DNA from: Actinomycetes bacterium
Lineage (GTDB): Bacteria > Actinomycetota > Acidimicrobiia > Acidimicrobiales > RAAP-2
Assembly (NCBI GenBank): GCA_021828005.1
Contig: JAKATJ010000006.1
Span: 1 to 48,539, forward strand
DNA length: 48,539 nt
Reading direction: 5' to 3'
The notes beneath the pieces were generated by a model, which had not been told where the DNA came from, did no database searches, and saw only the letters and a list, made by a program, of their open reading frames with translations. Shown here piece by piece: positions 27,481 through 38,057 of this stretch. Position 1 is the stretch's first letter; every line of letters begins with the position of its first letter. A program made the translations under genes and the position numbers.

Positions 27481-30353
27481 TCGCCCGCCGCCCCCGGGGC
27501 CTTCTTCGTCGCCGGGGCCTTCTTCGTCGCCGGGGCCTTCTTCGTCGCCGGGGCCTTCTTCGCCGCCGGGGCCTTCTTCGCCGGGGCCTTCTTCGCCGGG
27601 GCCTTCTTCGCCGCCGCCGCCCCTGGTGCCGCCGGGGCCTTCTTCGCCGGGGCCTTCTTCGCAGCGCCGGTCCGCCTGCGCGCCGCCGGTCCGGCCGCTC
27701 TCCGATCGGCGAGCAGCTCGGCCGCCCGCTCGACGGTGACGGTGAGCGGGTCGTCGCCCTTGCGCAACGAGGCATTGGTGGTGCCGTCCGTGACGTAGGG
27801 GCCGAACCTCCCCTCGCGCACCACCACCGGAAGACCGGTCCCGGGATCTGCGCCGAGCTCGCGCAAGGGCCCCGCAGCCTGCGCCCGTCCGCGGCGCGCC
27901 TTCGGCTGGGCGAACCGCGCGAGTGCCTCGTCCAGCGTCACGGCCAGCAGTTGCTCTTCGGACTCGAGGCTGCGCGTGTCGGTGCCTCGCTTCAGGTAGG
28001 GGCCGAACCGACCGTTGGACGCGAGGATCTCCTCGCCGCTCTCGGGATCGGTGCCGACGACCCGGGGAAGGCTGAGGAGCTCGAGCCCCTGCTCGAGCGT
28101 GATGGTCGCGGGCGACATCGACTTGAACAGCGACGCGGTGCGAGGTTTCCCACCGCCGTCGACCGGCGCGCCGAGCTGGACGTAGGGCCCGAACCTTCCG
28201 GCTCGGACCTGCACCTCCAGCCCGGTACCTGGGTCCGCCCCGAGCACACGGTCGCTCGAGGGGGCGTCGAGGAGCTCTTCGGCACGCTCCACGGTGAGCT
28301 CGTCGGGCGGGAGGTCCTCGGGGATCGACGTCCTGTCCTCGCCGCGTTGGAGGTAGGGCCCGTAGCGTCCGACGCGCACGACGATGGGGACGCCCGCCGA
28401 GCCGACGCCGATCGGGATGGAGTTGATCTCCCGCGCGTCGATGGCGCCGAGGTGCGCGGCGACCGCTTCCTTCAGGCCGAGGCGGACGGTCTCCGACTCC
28501 TCGCCGCAGCTGGCGCCGGACGCGTTCCCGGCGCTGCGCCCGGCGCCGTCGGCCCGGGCCTCGCCGAAGTAGAAGCGCGTGAGCCACGGGAGCGCCTCTT
28601 CGCGGCCGCTTGCGATCTCGTCGAGGTCGTCCTCCATGGCCGCGGTGAAGCCGTAGTCCACCAGATCGGGGAAGTACCGCTCCAGCAGACCGACCACGGC
28701 GAACGCGGTGAAGCTCGGCACGAGCGCGCTCGCCTTCCTCCAGACGTACCCCCGGTCGAGGATCGTGGCGATGACGCTCGCGTAGGTGGAGGGGCGCCCC
28801 ACGCCGAGCTCCTCCATCGCCTTGACGAGCGACGCCTCCGTGAAGCGGGCGGGAGGCTGGGTCGCGTGCCAGCCCGGCTCGAGCTCGACCGCGCGGACGA
28901 GGTCGCCTTCTGCGAGCCGCGGCAGGGCGACCTCGCGGTCGGCGAGCTCCGCCTCGGGGTCGTCGTCCCCCTCGACGTAGGCCCGGAGGAACCCTGGGAA
29001 CGCGATGACCCGGCCGCTCGCCGAGGCGAGGGCCTCGGTGCCGGCGAAGGCCGCTGACTCCGAGGGCACGACCGCGGCCATGCGGACCTGAGCGCTCGTC
29101 CCGGTCGCGTCGACCATCTGCGAGGCGACCGTCCGCTTCCACACCAGTTCGTAGAGGCGCAGCTCGTCGCCGTGCAGGGTCTGCGCCGCTTCGTCCGGCG
29201 TGCGGAAGACGTCGCCGGCAGGGCGGATCGCCTCGTGCGCCTCCTGCGCGTTCTTCACCCTGCGTTCGTACCGGCGCGGTTCGGGCGGGACGAACCCGGC
29301 GCCGAAGAGGGCGGTGGCCTGGGCGCGGGCAGCGGCCAGCGCCTCGTCCGACAGCGTCGTCGAGTCCGTACGCATGTAGGTGATCCAGCCCTGCTCGTAG
29401 AGGCGCTGGGCAACCTGCATGGCGCGCTGCGCGCTGAAGCGGAGCTTGCGGCCGGCCTCCTGCTGCAGCGTCGAGGTGATGAACGGCGCCGCGGGCGCCC
29501 GCCTGAACGGCCGCTCGGTCATCGACCGGACCGTGAAGGTCTTCCCGGTGAGCCCCTGGGCCAGCGCCCGAGCGTCGGCCTCGGCGAGCACGCGCACCCT
29601 GTCGCCGGCCACCTTGCCCTGCTCGTCGAAGTCCCGACCGGTCGCGATCGGCAACCCGCCGAGCGCGACGAGGGTCGCTGCGAACTGCGACGGCCCCCCT
29701 TTCGCGGCGGGCTCCACCTCGACGAAGGTGCCCTCGACGCCCCACCAGGCGGCGGAGCGGAACCGCATGCGGGCCCGCTCGCGCTCGACGACCATGCGCG
29801 TGGCGACGCTCTGCACCCGCCCGGCCGACAGCCGCGGCATCACCTTGCGCCACAGGACGGGCGAGACCTCGTAGCCGTAGAGCCGGTCGAGGATTCGTCG
29901 GGCCTCCTGCGCGTCGACCAGGCGGCGGTCCAGCTCACGCCACTCCTGGACGGCGCGCCAGATCGCTGCCGGGGTGATCTCGTGGAACACCATCCTCTTC
30001 ACCGGGACACGCGGCGCGAGCACCTCGGTCAGGTGCCAGGCGATCGACTCGCCCTCGCGGTCCTCGTCGGTCGCAAGGTACAGCTCGTCGGCCTCCCTCA
30101 ACCTGGCCTTCAAGTTCGCCACGACGGACCGCTTCTCGGGCGACACCACGTATAGCGGCTTGAACCCGTTCTCCACGTCGACGCCGAGGCGGGCCCATTC
30201 CTCGGACTTGTAGGCGGCGGGCACCTCGTCGGCGCCGCGCGGCAGGTCACGCACGTGGCCGACCGACGACTCGACGACGAACTCGGGCCCGAGCATCCGG
30301 GAGATCGTGCGCGCCTTGGCCGGCGACTCGACGATGACGAGCGCCTTACCCAC
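27477..30353 (-). CDS. topA: DNA topoisomerase I
   Basis: TopA relaxes negatively supercoiled DNA by single-strand passage. The 958-aa protein has the TOPRIM acidic triad DEDREGE at 96-102, the catalytic Tyr326 in WITYMRTDSTTLS, and RPSTYASVI. The C-terminal part carries repeated domains with GRFGPY or GRYGPY motifs (four or more), no zinc fingers, and a final tail of about 60 residues made of KKAPAKKAP and KKAPAT units, as in other actinobacterial TopA proteins, where the lysine tail aids processivity. The GTG at 30353 has a GGAGGAGG site upstream. Confidence 0.97.
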   Translation of the reverse strand: MGKALVIVESPAKARTISRMLGPEFVVESSVGHVRDLPRGADEVPAAYKSEEWARLGVDVENGFKPLYVVSPEKRSVVANLKARLREADELYLATDEDREGESIAWHLTEVLAPRVPVKRMVFHEITPAAIWRAVQEWRELDRRLVDAQEARRILDRLYGYEVSPVLWRKVMPRLSAGRVQSVATRMVVERERARMRFRSAAWWGVEGTFVEVEPAAKGGPSQFAATLVALGGLPIATGRDFDEQGKVAGDRVRVLAEADARALAQGLTGKTFTVRSMTERPFRRAPAAPFITSTLQQEAGRKLRFSAQRAMQVAQRLYEQGWITYMRTDSTTLSDEALAAARAQATALFGAGFVPPEPRRYERRVKNAQEAHEAIRPAGDVFRTPDEAAQTLHGDELRLYELVWKRTVASQMVDATGTSAQVRMAAVVPSESAAFAGTEALASASGRVIAFPGFLRAYVEGDDDPEAELADREVALPRLAEGDLVRAVELEPGWHATQPPARFTEASLVKAMEELGVGRPSTYASVIATILDRGYVWRKASALVPSFTAFAVVGLLERYFPDLVDYGFTAAMEDDLDEIASGREEALPWLTRFYFGEARADGAGRSAGNASGASCGEESETVRLGLKEAVAAHLGAIDAREINSIPIGVGSAGVPIVVRVGRYGPYLQRGEDRTSIPEDLPPDELTVERAEELLDAPSSDRVLGADPGTGLEVQVRAGRFGPYVQLGAPVDGGGKPRTASLFKSMSPATITLEQGLELLSLPRVVGTDPESGEEILASNGRFGPYLKRGTDTRSLESEEQLLAVTLDEALARFAQPKARRGRAQAAGPLRELGADPGTGLPVVVREGRFGPYVTDGTTNASLRKGDDPLTVTVERAAELLADRRAAGPAARRRTGAAKKAPAKKAPAAPGAAAAKKAPAKKAPAKKAPAAKKAPATKKAPATKKAPATKKAPGAAGE
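27490..27668 (-). repeat. repeats encoding the lysine-rich TopA tail
   Basis: Reiterated 15- and 18-bp units related to GGGGCCTTCTTCG (plus strand) encode the KKAPA/KKAPAT tail. Such arrays are prone to slippage, so copy number may differ between strains. Confidence 0.8.
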
Positions 30354-30435
30354 CGAATGCGCCTCCTCCCATCGGACCGACCACCGGGCCTCCTCCCTGC
30401 CTCACGAGGACGACAGGCTCCCGGCTCCGCCAGGA

Positions 30436-30446
30436 CCTTGTCAAGG
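30436..30446. promoter_or_regulatory. CCTTGTCAAGG palindrome upstream of topA
   Basis: This 11-bp perfect palindrome lies 83 bp upstream of the topA start in the 213-bp topA-hppA gap. It contains TTGACA on the minus strand, an exact -35 consensus, but no acceptable -10 lies 16-18 bp downstream. It could be an operator or a coincidence. Confidence 0.3.
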
Positions 30447-30566
30447 CACCGTCGCACGGCGACCGCCCGTGCACGGCGGGGGCGGTCCGCCGCCGCCCGG
30501 CGTCTCGGACCCGAAGCCGGCCCCCATCAGGGCACAGGGGCGGACGCGGTGCCCGCTCTCCGGTCT

Positions 30567-32912
<2,346 letters not shown>

Positions 32913-33081
32913 CCTCGCTGTCCTTTCGTACCCTGCTGCGGCTGCGTCGCAGTCCGTGCCTCGAGATGCTGTGCCGGTCCAGCCCGATCGGCACCGCCCG
33001 GTGGTTCCGTGTGGGCGCAGTCGCCGACGGAGCCGACGGAGGGACGCCCGCGTACGGGCGCGGCCGCCCGGAGCCCAGGGG

Positions 33082-33110
33082 ACGATAGCCACCTTGCGGC
33101 GGGGCGGCAA
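33082..33110 (-). promoter_or_regulatory. candidate hppA promoter (TTGCCG-N17-TATCGT)
   Basis: On the minus strand TTGCCG (33105-33110) and TATCGT (33082-33087) are separated by exactly 17 bp. Each matches the sigma-70 consensus at 4 of 6 bases. This is the best-spaced -35/-10 pair I found in the window. Confidence 0.45.
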
Positions 33111-33307
33111 GGACCGCTCCCCCGAGCCGGCCGGCGGCAGGGGAGCGCGCGCCGGGAGCGGGCCGGCACACCGAGGGGCTCGGCCCGCCTCCCGAGCCTC
33201 CCGACGCACCGCAGGGCGCGGCCTCGATGGCGCCGGCCACGGCGTGACGGAGCCGTTCCACCTGCCGCCTGCCGGCCCTCGAGGCCGGCCGGGCTCGGCT
33301 GCCCACC

Positions 33308-33313
33308 TACGAT
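33308..33313 (+). promoter_or_regulatory. -10 box (TACGAT) for leaderless HAD phosphatase
   Basis: TACGAT ends 6 nt before the GTG at 33320, and no ribosome-binding site is present, fitting a leaderless transcript. Confidence 0.5.
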
Positions 33314-33319
33314 TGGCAC

Positions 33320-34153
33320 GTGAGAGCGGCGTTCTTCGACCTCGACAAGACGGTCATCGCCAAGGGGTCCATCCCGGCCTTCGGCCGGCCCTTCCGCCGC
33401 GGCGGGCTCGTGAGCCGGCGCGCCGTGCTGCGCGCGTTGATCGGCCAGCTGATCTACCTCCACCTCGGCGCCGACGAGGACCGCCTCGCGCGCATCCGTG
33501 AGTCCATGCTCACCCTGACCCGGGGCTGGCAGCGCGACCGAGTCCGTGAGATCGTCCGCGAGACGCTGCTCGAGACGGTCGAGCCACTCATCTACAACGA
33601 GGCGCTCGAGCTCATGGAGGCGCACCACGCCGCGGGGGACCGCGTCTACCTCGTCTCGGCGTCACCCGAGGAGATCGTCGTCCCCCTCGCCGAGCTCCTG
33701 GGCGCGGAGGGCGCGATCGCTTCGGTCGGCGAGGTCGACGCCGAGGGCCGCTACACGGGGAAGATGGCGTTCTACGCGTCCGGCGAGGGCAAGGCCCAGG
33801 CGATCCGCGCGCTCGCGGCGCGCACGGACCTCGAACTCGCCGGATCGACTGCGTACTCGGACTCGGCGACGGACCTCCCGATGCTCGAGTGCGTCGGTCA
33901 TCCCGTCGCGGTCAACCCCGACCGAGGGCTCGCCAAGGTGGCCCGCGAGCGCAGCTGGGAGATCCGGCAGTTCACGAAGCCCGTGCGCCTGCGCAACCGG
34001 ATGGGCGTGCGCACACCCGTGCTCACGACCGGCCTCGCGCTGGCCGCAGGAGCCGTCGCGCTGTGGTGGCGGAGCAGGCGGCAACGGACCGCGGAGGCCG
34101 TCGCGATTGGAGGCTGGCCGCGACGCGGCGCGCGGACGCGCCACGCTGTCTGA
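33320..34153 (+). CDS. HAD-IB family phosphatase with C-terminal membrane helix
   Basis: The 277-aa protein is a SerB-like HAD hydrolase: motif I FDLDKT at 6-11, motif II VSASPEE, and motif III/IV with Lys in SGEGKAQAI and YSDSATDLPML. The catalytic Asp pair is intact. A hydrophobic stretch near the C-terminus (TPVLTTGLALAAGAVALWW) followed by basic residues predicts a single anchoring helix. Related actinobacterial proteins are annotated as phosphoserine phosphatase-like, or as fused to lysophosphatidate acyltransferase; here no acyltransferase is present, so the substrate is open. Confidence 0.85.
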   Translation: MRAAFFDLDKTVIAKGSIPAFGRPFRRGGLVSRRAVLRALIGQLIYLHLGADEDRLARIRESMLTLTRGWQRDRVREIVRETLLETVEPLIYNEALELMEAHHAAGDRVYLVSASPEEIVVPLAELLGAEGAIASVGEVDAEGRYTGKMAFYASGEGKAQAIRALAARTDLELAGSTAYSDSATDLPMLECVGHPVAVNPDRGLAKVARERSWEIRQFTKPVRLRNRMGVRTPVLTTGLALAAGAVALWWRSRRQRTAEAVAIGGWPRRGARTRHAV

Positions 34154-34160
34154 CAACCGC

Positions 34161-34235
34161 TCAGTCGGCGCGCAGGCGGCGGGCCGCCACCACGCCGATG
34201 GCGACGAGAACGGCGAGAACGAGAAGCTTCTTCAT
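34161..34235 (-). CDS. 24-residue single-helix membrane microprotein
   Basis: A 25-codon minus-strand frame starts with ATG and encodes MKKLLVLAVLVAIGVVAARR followed by LRAD. Two lysines, a 16-residue hydrophobic helix and a basic end make a positive-inside membrane peptide. It resembles the N-terminus of the short actinobacterial DLW-39 type proteins but lacks their C-terminal part. A TACCAT box lies 7 nt upstream of the ATG, fitting a leaderless transcript; there is no ribosome-binding site. It lies between the convergent HAD gene (7 bp away) and the sigma factor gene. The function is unknown. Confidence 0.55.
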   Translation of the reverse strand: MKKLLVLAVLVAIGVVAARRLRAD

Positions 34236-34242
34236 ATCGCCG

Positions 34243-34248
34243 ATGGTA
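34243..34248 (-). promoter_or_regulatory. -10 box (TACCAT) for the microprotein
   Basis: TACCAT on the minus strand ends 7 nt before the ATG at 34235, the same geometry as at the other leaderless genes of this window. Confidence 0.45.
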
Positions 34249-34303
34249 GTCCCAACGGCCCGGGGGGCGAGCCGGCGGGGAGGAGGCCCAGCACCTCGCC
34301 CTG

Positions 34304-35242
34304 TCAGACGGTGAGCAGGTCCCTGGCGCCCGTGTCGGAAGACGGGTGGCGGAGCTTCGACATCGCCCGAGCCTCGATCTGGCGGATGCGCTCCCGAGTC
34401 AGGTTGAAGTGCTCCCCGACCTCCTCGAGCGTCCTCGGCTCGCCGCGGTCCAGACCGAAGCGCAGTCGCAGGATCTCGCGCTCGCGCTCGTCGAGCGGAG
34501 AGAGGAGGCGCCCGATCTCCTCGGGAAGGAGCGACACCGCGGCCACCTCGAAGGGCGACTCCGCCGATCTGTCCTCCACCACGTCCCCGAGCTCTGCGTC
34601 CCCGTCCTCACGCAGCGGCTCGGAGAGCGACAGCGGCTCCGCCCGGAACCGCAACGCCTCAACGAGCTTGTCCTCGGGCATCTCCACCTCCACGCCGAGC
34701 TCGGCGAGCGTCGCGGGGCGACCGAGCTTGAGCTCGAGGCGGGCCTGCGCCTTCTGCACGCGCGCGAGGGTGTCGCCCGCGTGCACGGGCAGCCGGATCG
34801 TGCGTCCGGTGTTCGCGATGCCGCGGGTGATCGCCTGGCGGATCCACCACGTCGCGTAGGTGGAGAACTTGAAGCCCTTCCGCCAGTCGAACTTCTCGAC
34901 CGCGTGCATGAGACCGAGATTGCCCTCCTGGATGAGGTCGAGCAGCGGCAGTCCGGAAGCCTGGTACTTCTTGGCGATGGAGACGACCAGCCGGAGGTTT
35001 GACTGGACGAAGGTCTGCTGCGCCCGCTCCCCCGACAGCGCGGTGCGTCGCAGCTCCCGCTTCTTCGGAGCGGCGAGCGTCCTGGGCGCGGCGCGAAGCT
35101 CGTCGTCGGCTTGGCGGCCGGCCTCGATCGCCTGCGCCAGACGCACTTCGTCGTCCTTGGTGAGCAGCGGGTACTGCCCGATGTCGGTGAGGTACAGACG
35201 TACGAGGTCTTCGTCGTCCCGTTCGATGCGTTCCTTCGCCAA
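34304..35242 (-). CDS. group 2 sigma-70 factor
   Basis: The 312-aa product has region 1.2 ([16 protein letters not shown]), region 2 with [30 protein letters not shown] and [13 protein letters not shown], region 3, and region 4 with [20 protein letters not shown]. It lacks the long region 1.1 of the primary factor, so it is most likely a SigB/HrdD-like alternative factor; primary status cannot be excluded without the rest of the genome. The start is a TTG at 35242 with GGAAGG upstream. A 7-bp stem (34265-34271 with 34295-34301) lies just past the stop. Confidence 0.92.
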   Translation of the reverse strand: MAKERIERDDEDLVRLYLTDIGQYPLLTKDDEVRLAQAIEAGRQADDELRAAPRTLAAPKKRELRRTALSGERAQQTFVQSNLRLVVSIAKKYQASGLPLLDLIQEGNLGLMHAVEKFDWRKGFKFSTYATWWIRQAITRGIANTGRTIRLPVHAGDTLARVQKAQARLELKLGRPATLAELGVEVEMPEDKLVEALRFRAEPLSLSEPLREDGDAELGDVVEDRSAESPFEVAAVSLLPEEIGRLLSPLDEREREILRLRFGLDRGEPRTLEEVGEHFNLTRERIRQIEARAMSKLRHPSSDTGARDLLTV

Positions 35243-35368
35243 GACCCGACCCGAGCCTTCCCGTGTAGTACGTTCGGCACCGGCTGGGCGGTCGTTCCTC
35301 CACGCCGGCGTTCAATGGCCGCTGCTGCGCGGGCGCAGGCAGCCGGTGGTGTGATTTTACAGGCGGGG

Positions 35369-36031
35369 TCAAGGGGCTCCTCCCCAACCACCCCTCTCGC
35401 CGGTCGTGATCGGCCTTCGACCAGGGAAAAAGGCGTCGTCTTCGGCGACGCGCCACACCGCGTCGCCCAGTGCACGCGTCCACTCGGCCGCCTGCTGGAC
35501 CACCTCGGGGTCGCCGAGAAGGCCGTCGAGGAGGCTCTCCACGGCGCGCAGCTCCTCCTCGTCGTCGCGCACGACGAGGGTGAGCGCACGGATGGCCGGC
35601 CCGTCGGCGACCGGGACGAGACGCTGGCCGAGCCGGCGGTAGGAGACGAGAAGGAGCGGCAGGACCACCCTGGCGAGCCCCACGAGGAACCGCCGCCCTG
35701 CCGTCTCGTCGTCCCCGCCGAAGGCGCCCGGCTCGAGGCTCTCGAGCATCGGCCCGACCTCGCCCCCTGGCGGCCGCGTGAGCGCTGCGTGGTCGACGCC
35801 GGCGAGCACCGGCAGGCGGGCCTCCCACAGCTCGGCGTGCCAGGCATGCGCTGCGCTCGCCTCGAAGAGGAGGGGCCGCGCCTCGTCCGGCAGCCCCGGC
35901 GCGGCGGCCCACGACCCGGTCAGCTCGAAGAGGCGGCGCTCCACCCAGCAGTAGGCGCCATGACGGGCCGCGGCCTCCTCCAGCCTGAGCGCGCCGCGCT
36001 CGCCGTCGGCGGAGCGGGGATCAGCCTCCAT
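35369..36031 (-). CDS. hypothetical protein, possibly ferritin-like helical fold
   Basis: I do not recognise this 220-aa protein. It is almost wholly helical in character, with YCWVERRLFELTGSW near 27-41, SAAHAWHAELWEARLP near 59-74, VLPLLLVSYRRL near 123-134, and DDEEELRAVESLL near 156-168. The spaced Glu and His residues on helices recall ferritin-like diiron proteins, but that is inference. The ATG at 36031 overlaps the nadE stop by 11 bp, so it is co-transcribed with nadE. The last 20 residues are Gly-rich and non-conserved in look. Confidence 0.6.
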   Translation of the reverse strand: MEADPRSADGERGALRLEEAAARHGAYCWVERRLFELTGSWAAAPGLPDEARPLLFEASAAHAWHAELWEARLPVLAGVDHAALTRPPGGEVGPMLESLEPGAFGGDDETAGRRFLVGLARVVLPLLLVSYRRLGQRLVPVADGPAIRALTLVVRDDEEELRAVESLLDGLLGDPEVVQQAAEWTRALGDAVWRVAEDDAFFPGRRPITTGERGGWGGAP

Positions 36032-37832
36032 GCGCCGCGCGCTTCCCCGCGTCCTTCGTCCTGGGGCGGTACGCGTTCGTGATCGGCATCCGCCGGTCGC
36101 GTCCGAAGGCCTTGTTGGTGATGCGGACGCCGGGCGCAGCCTGCCGCCGCTTGTACTCGGCGCTGTCGACCAGCCGCACCACCCGCTCGACGAGGCCCGG
36201 ATCGAAGCCGTCGGCGACGAGGTCCGATGCGGCACGGTCGCGCTCGACATAGGCCTCGAGCACCGGATCGAGCAGCTCGTACGGCGGCAGCGACTGGTCG
36301 TCGCGCTGCCCGGGGCGCAGCTCGGCGGACGGCGGCTTCACCAGGACCGACCGCGGCACCGGCTCGGCGGCGCCCTCGGCGACGGCGCGCGCGTTGCGGT
36401 ACCGGCACAGCTCGTAGACGAGCGTCTTCAAGACGTCCTTGATCACAGCGAAGCCGCCCGCGGAATCGCCGTAGAGGGTGGAGTAGCCCGTCGCCGTCTC
36501 GCTCTTGTTGCCGGTCGTGAGGACGATCCATCCCGTCGCGTTCGAGATGCCCATCAGGATGAGGCCGCGAAGGCGCGACTGGAGGTTCTCGTCGGTGATG
36601 CCCACGGGCGGCGCGTCGAGCGCGGACTCGAGCACGGCGTCCATGCACCGGTGCGCCTGGTCGATCGGGACCACGCGGAAGTGGACGCCGAGCCGCTCGG
36701 CGAGCACGCGCGCGTCGCTCACCGATCCTTCGCTCGAGTGACGCGAGGGCATGGCGACGCCGTGGACGTGCTCGGCGCCGATCGCGTCGGTCGCGATGAC
36801 GGCGACGAGCGAGGAGTCGATGCCGCCCGACAGGCCGACGACGGCGCCGTCGAAGCCGTTCTTCCCGAGGTAGTCGCGCGTGCCGAGGACGAGCGCCGCA
36901 TAGACCTCGGCGACGGGGTCGAGCGGCCCGGAAGTCACCGGCCGCGCGACGTGCGCCTCCGGGCGCGCCGGCGCCTTGGGGCCGGACAGGTCGACCACCC
37001 GTGCGCTCGGCGCCTTCGGCCCGGGCACCGGCAGGTCGACGACGACGAAGTCCTCCTCGAACTGCGCGCCGGCGCAGACGAGGGCGCCGTCCGCGGCGAC
37101 CACGAGGCTCGACCCGTCGAAGACGAGCTCGTCCTGGCCGCCGACGAGGTTCACATAGACGATCGCCGTGCCGGCCTCCCCGACGCGCGCTGCGAGCATC
37201 GCGAGCCGCTCAGCCCGGCGCCCGCGCGAATAGGGCGACGCGTTGATGTTCACCACCACCTGTGCGCCCGCCGCACCGAGCCAGGCGACGGGGCCGCGGC
37301 TCGCCCAGACGTCCTCGCAGATCGACACGCCGGTGAGCACGCCGCCGACCCGGTAGAGAAGGGGCGGTCCGTCCCCCGGCGTGAACCACCGTTGCTCGTC
37401 GAAGACGCTGTAGTTGGGGAGGAGGTGCTTCTGGTAGACGCCCGCGACGCGCCCACCCGCGCACACGGCTGCGGCGTTCGCGAGGTGAGGACGGCGGTTC
37501 GCCCAGGTGTCGGCCCCTGTCTCTGCGCCGGTCGCCTCCTCGCCGACCATGCCGCCGGCCGCATGAGGGAGCTGCTGGACGTACCCGACGACCGCCGCGC
37601 AGTCGCCCGTCGACGCCGCGACCTCGGCGAGCGCCGCCTCGTTGTCGGCGACGAAGCCCGCCTGCAAGAGGAGGTCCTCGGGCGGGTAGCCCGTGATCGC
37701 CAGCTCGGGGAAGACGCAGAGCTGCGCGCCGGCGGCCTCGGCGCGCCGGAGCGACCCGAGGATCCTGTCGACATTGCCCCCGATGTCGCCCACGACCATG
37801 TCGAGCTGGGCGATCGCGACCCGGAGCGCCAT
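36021..37832 (-). CDS. nadE: glutamine-dependent NAD+ synthetase
   Basis: NadE amidates nicotinic acid adenine dinucleotide with ammonia from glutamine. The 603-aa protein has an N-terminal nitrilase-type glutaminase with Glu43 (FPELAITGYPPEDL), Lys135 (YQKHLLPNYSVFDE) and Cys172 (GVSICEDVW), and a C-terminal synthetase with the PP-loop SGGIDS at 335-340, NKSETATGYSTLYGD and NKAFGRDRRMPITN. The linker between the domains contains a repeated GPKAP unit (271-288). A TAGGCT box 6 nt upstream of the ATG suggests a leaderless transcript. With nadB, it gives two steps of de novo NAD synthesis. Confidence 0.95.
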   Translation of the reverse strand: MALRVAIAQLDMVVGDIGGNVDRILGSLRRAEAAGAQLCVFPELAITGYPPEDLLLQAGFVADNEAALAEVAASTGDCAAVVGYVQQLPHAAGGMVGEEATGAETGADTWANRRPHLANAAAVCAGGRVAGVYQKHLLPNYSVFDEQRWFTPGDGPPLLYRVGGVLTGVSICEDVWASRGPVAWLGAAGAQVVVNINASPYSRGRRAERLAMLAARVGEAGTAIVYVNLVGGQDELVFDGSSLVVAADGALVCAGAQFEEDFVVVDLPVPGPKAPSARVVDLSGPKAPARPEAHVARPVTSGPLDPVAEVYAALVLGTRDYLGKNGFDGAVVGLSGGIDSSLVAVIATDAIGAEHVHGVAMPSRHSSEGSVSDARVLAERLGVHFRVVPIDQAHRCMDAVLESALDAPPVGITDENLQSRLRGLILMGISNATGWIVLTTGNKSETATGYSTLYGDSAGGFAVIKDVLKTLVYELCRYRNARAVAEGAAEPVPRSVLVKPPSAELRPGQRDDQSLPPYELLDPVLEAYVERDRAASDLVADGFDPGLVERVVRLVDSAEYKRRQAAPGVRITNKAFGRDRRMPITNAYRPRTKDAGKRAAHGG

Positions 37833-37838
37833 TGCCTC

Positions 37839-37844
37839 AGCCTA
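37839..37844 (-). promoter_or_regulatory. -10 box (TAGGCT) for leaderless nadE
   Basis: TAGGCT on the minus strand ends 6 nt before the nadE ATG at 37832. The same hexamer serves mrp near 43.3 kb. Confidence 0.45.
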
Positions 37845-37931
37845 CGGGAGGGTCCGGCTCCCGATGCCCTCCACGCCCTCAGGACGCTCCCGGGCCGGGC
37901 CCGGGCCGGGCCCGCGCCGGATCCGCATGGA

Positions 37932-37991
37932 TTCACGCGCTGTTCACATGCAGGACATCCGCCTGCCACGGGTCGCTGATCTAATGACCCG
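37932..37991 (+). promoter_or_regulatory. candidate glnII regulatory region with 11-bp-phased repeats
   Basis: TTCAC occurs at 37932 and 37943, and weaker related pentamers (GACAT at 37954, GCCAC at 37965) continue the same 11-bp spacing, the period of actinobacterial GlnR boxes. Just downstream, TCTAAT (37980-37985, 5 of 6 to the -10 consensus) sits inside a 6-bp inverted repeat CGGGTC/GACCCG (37969-37991). The pentamers do not match the full GlnR consensus, so the assignment is tentative. Confidence 0.35.
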
Positions 37992-38057
37992 AGAGTCCGC
38001 GGGTGCCGTTGCATCCGAGCCAGCACAGAGACGAGCACAGAGAAAGGATGGCGGGGA

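Larger units (their letters stand above)
32913..33319. other. 407-bp divergent intergenic region, hppA / HAD phosphatase
   Basis: The region carries a candidate hppA promoter (33082-33110) and a -10 box for the HAD gene (33308-33313), and so a 5' leader of about 160 nt for hppA. I see no riboswitch motif I can name in that leader. Open frames running through it are shadows with no start signal. Confidence 0.55.

Noticed and set aside
26617-27798. Plus-strand frame with a CRPALEPV repeat
   Set aside because: It is the antisense reading of the tmk 24-bp repeat and of the TopA lysine tail; no start signal or domain supports it.
30436-30446. TTGACA as the topA -35 box
   Set aside because: It is a perfect hexamer but no acceptable -10 lies 16-18 bp downstream; the nearest candidate is 23 bp away.
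32913-33070. c-di-AMP riboswitch in the hppA leader
   Set aside because: DisA nearby makes the idea attractive, but I could not find the conserved ydaO-type core in the leader.
35243-35368. ECF-type promoter upstream of the group 2 sigma factor
   Set aside because: GGAAC is present, but the CGTAC segment lies about 21 bp away, too far for the usual spacing of about 16 bp.
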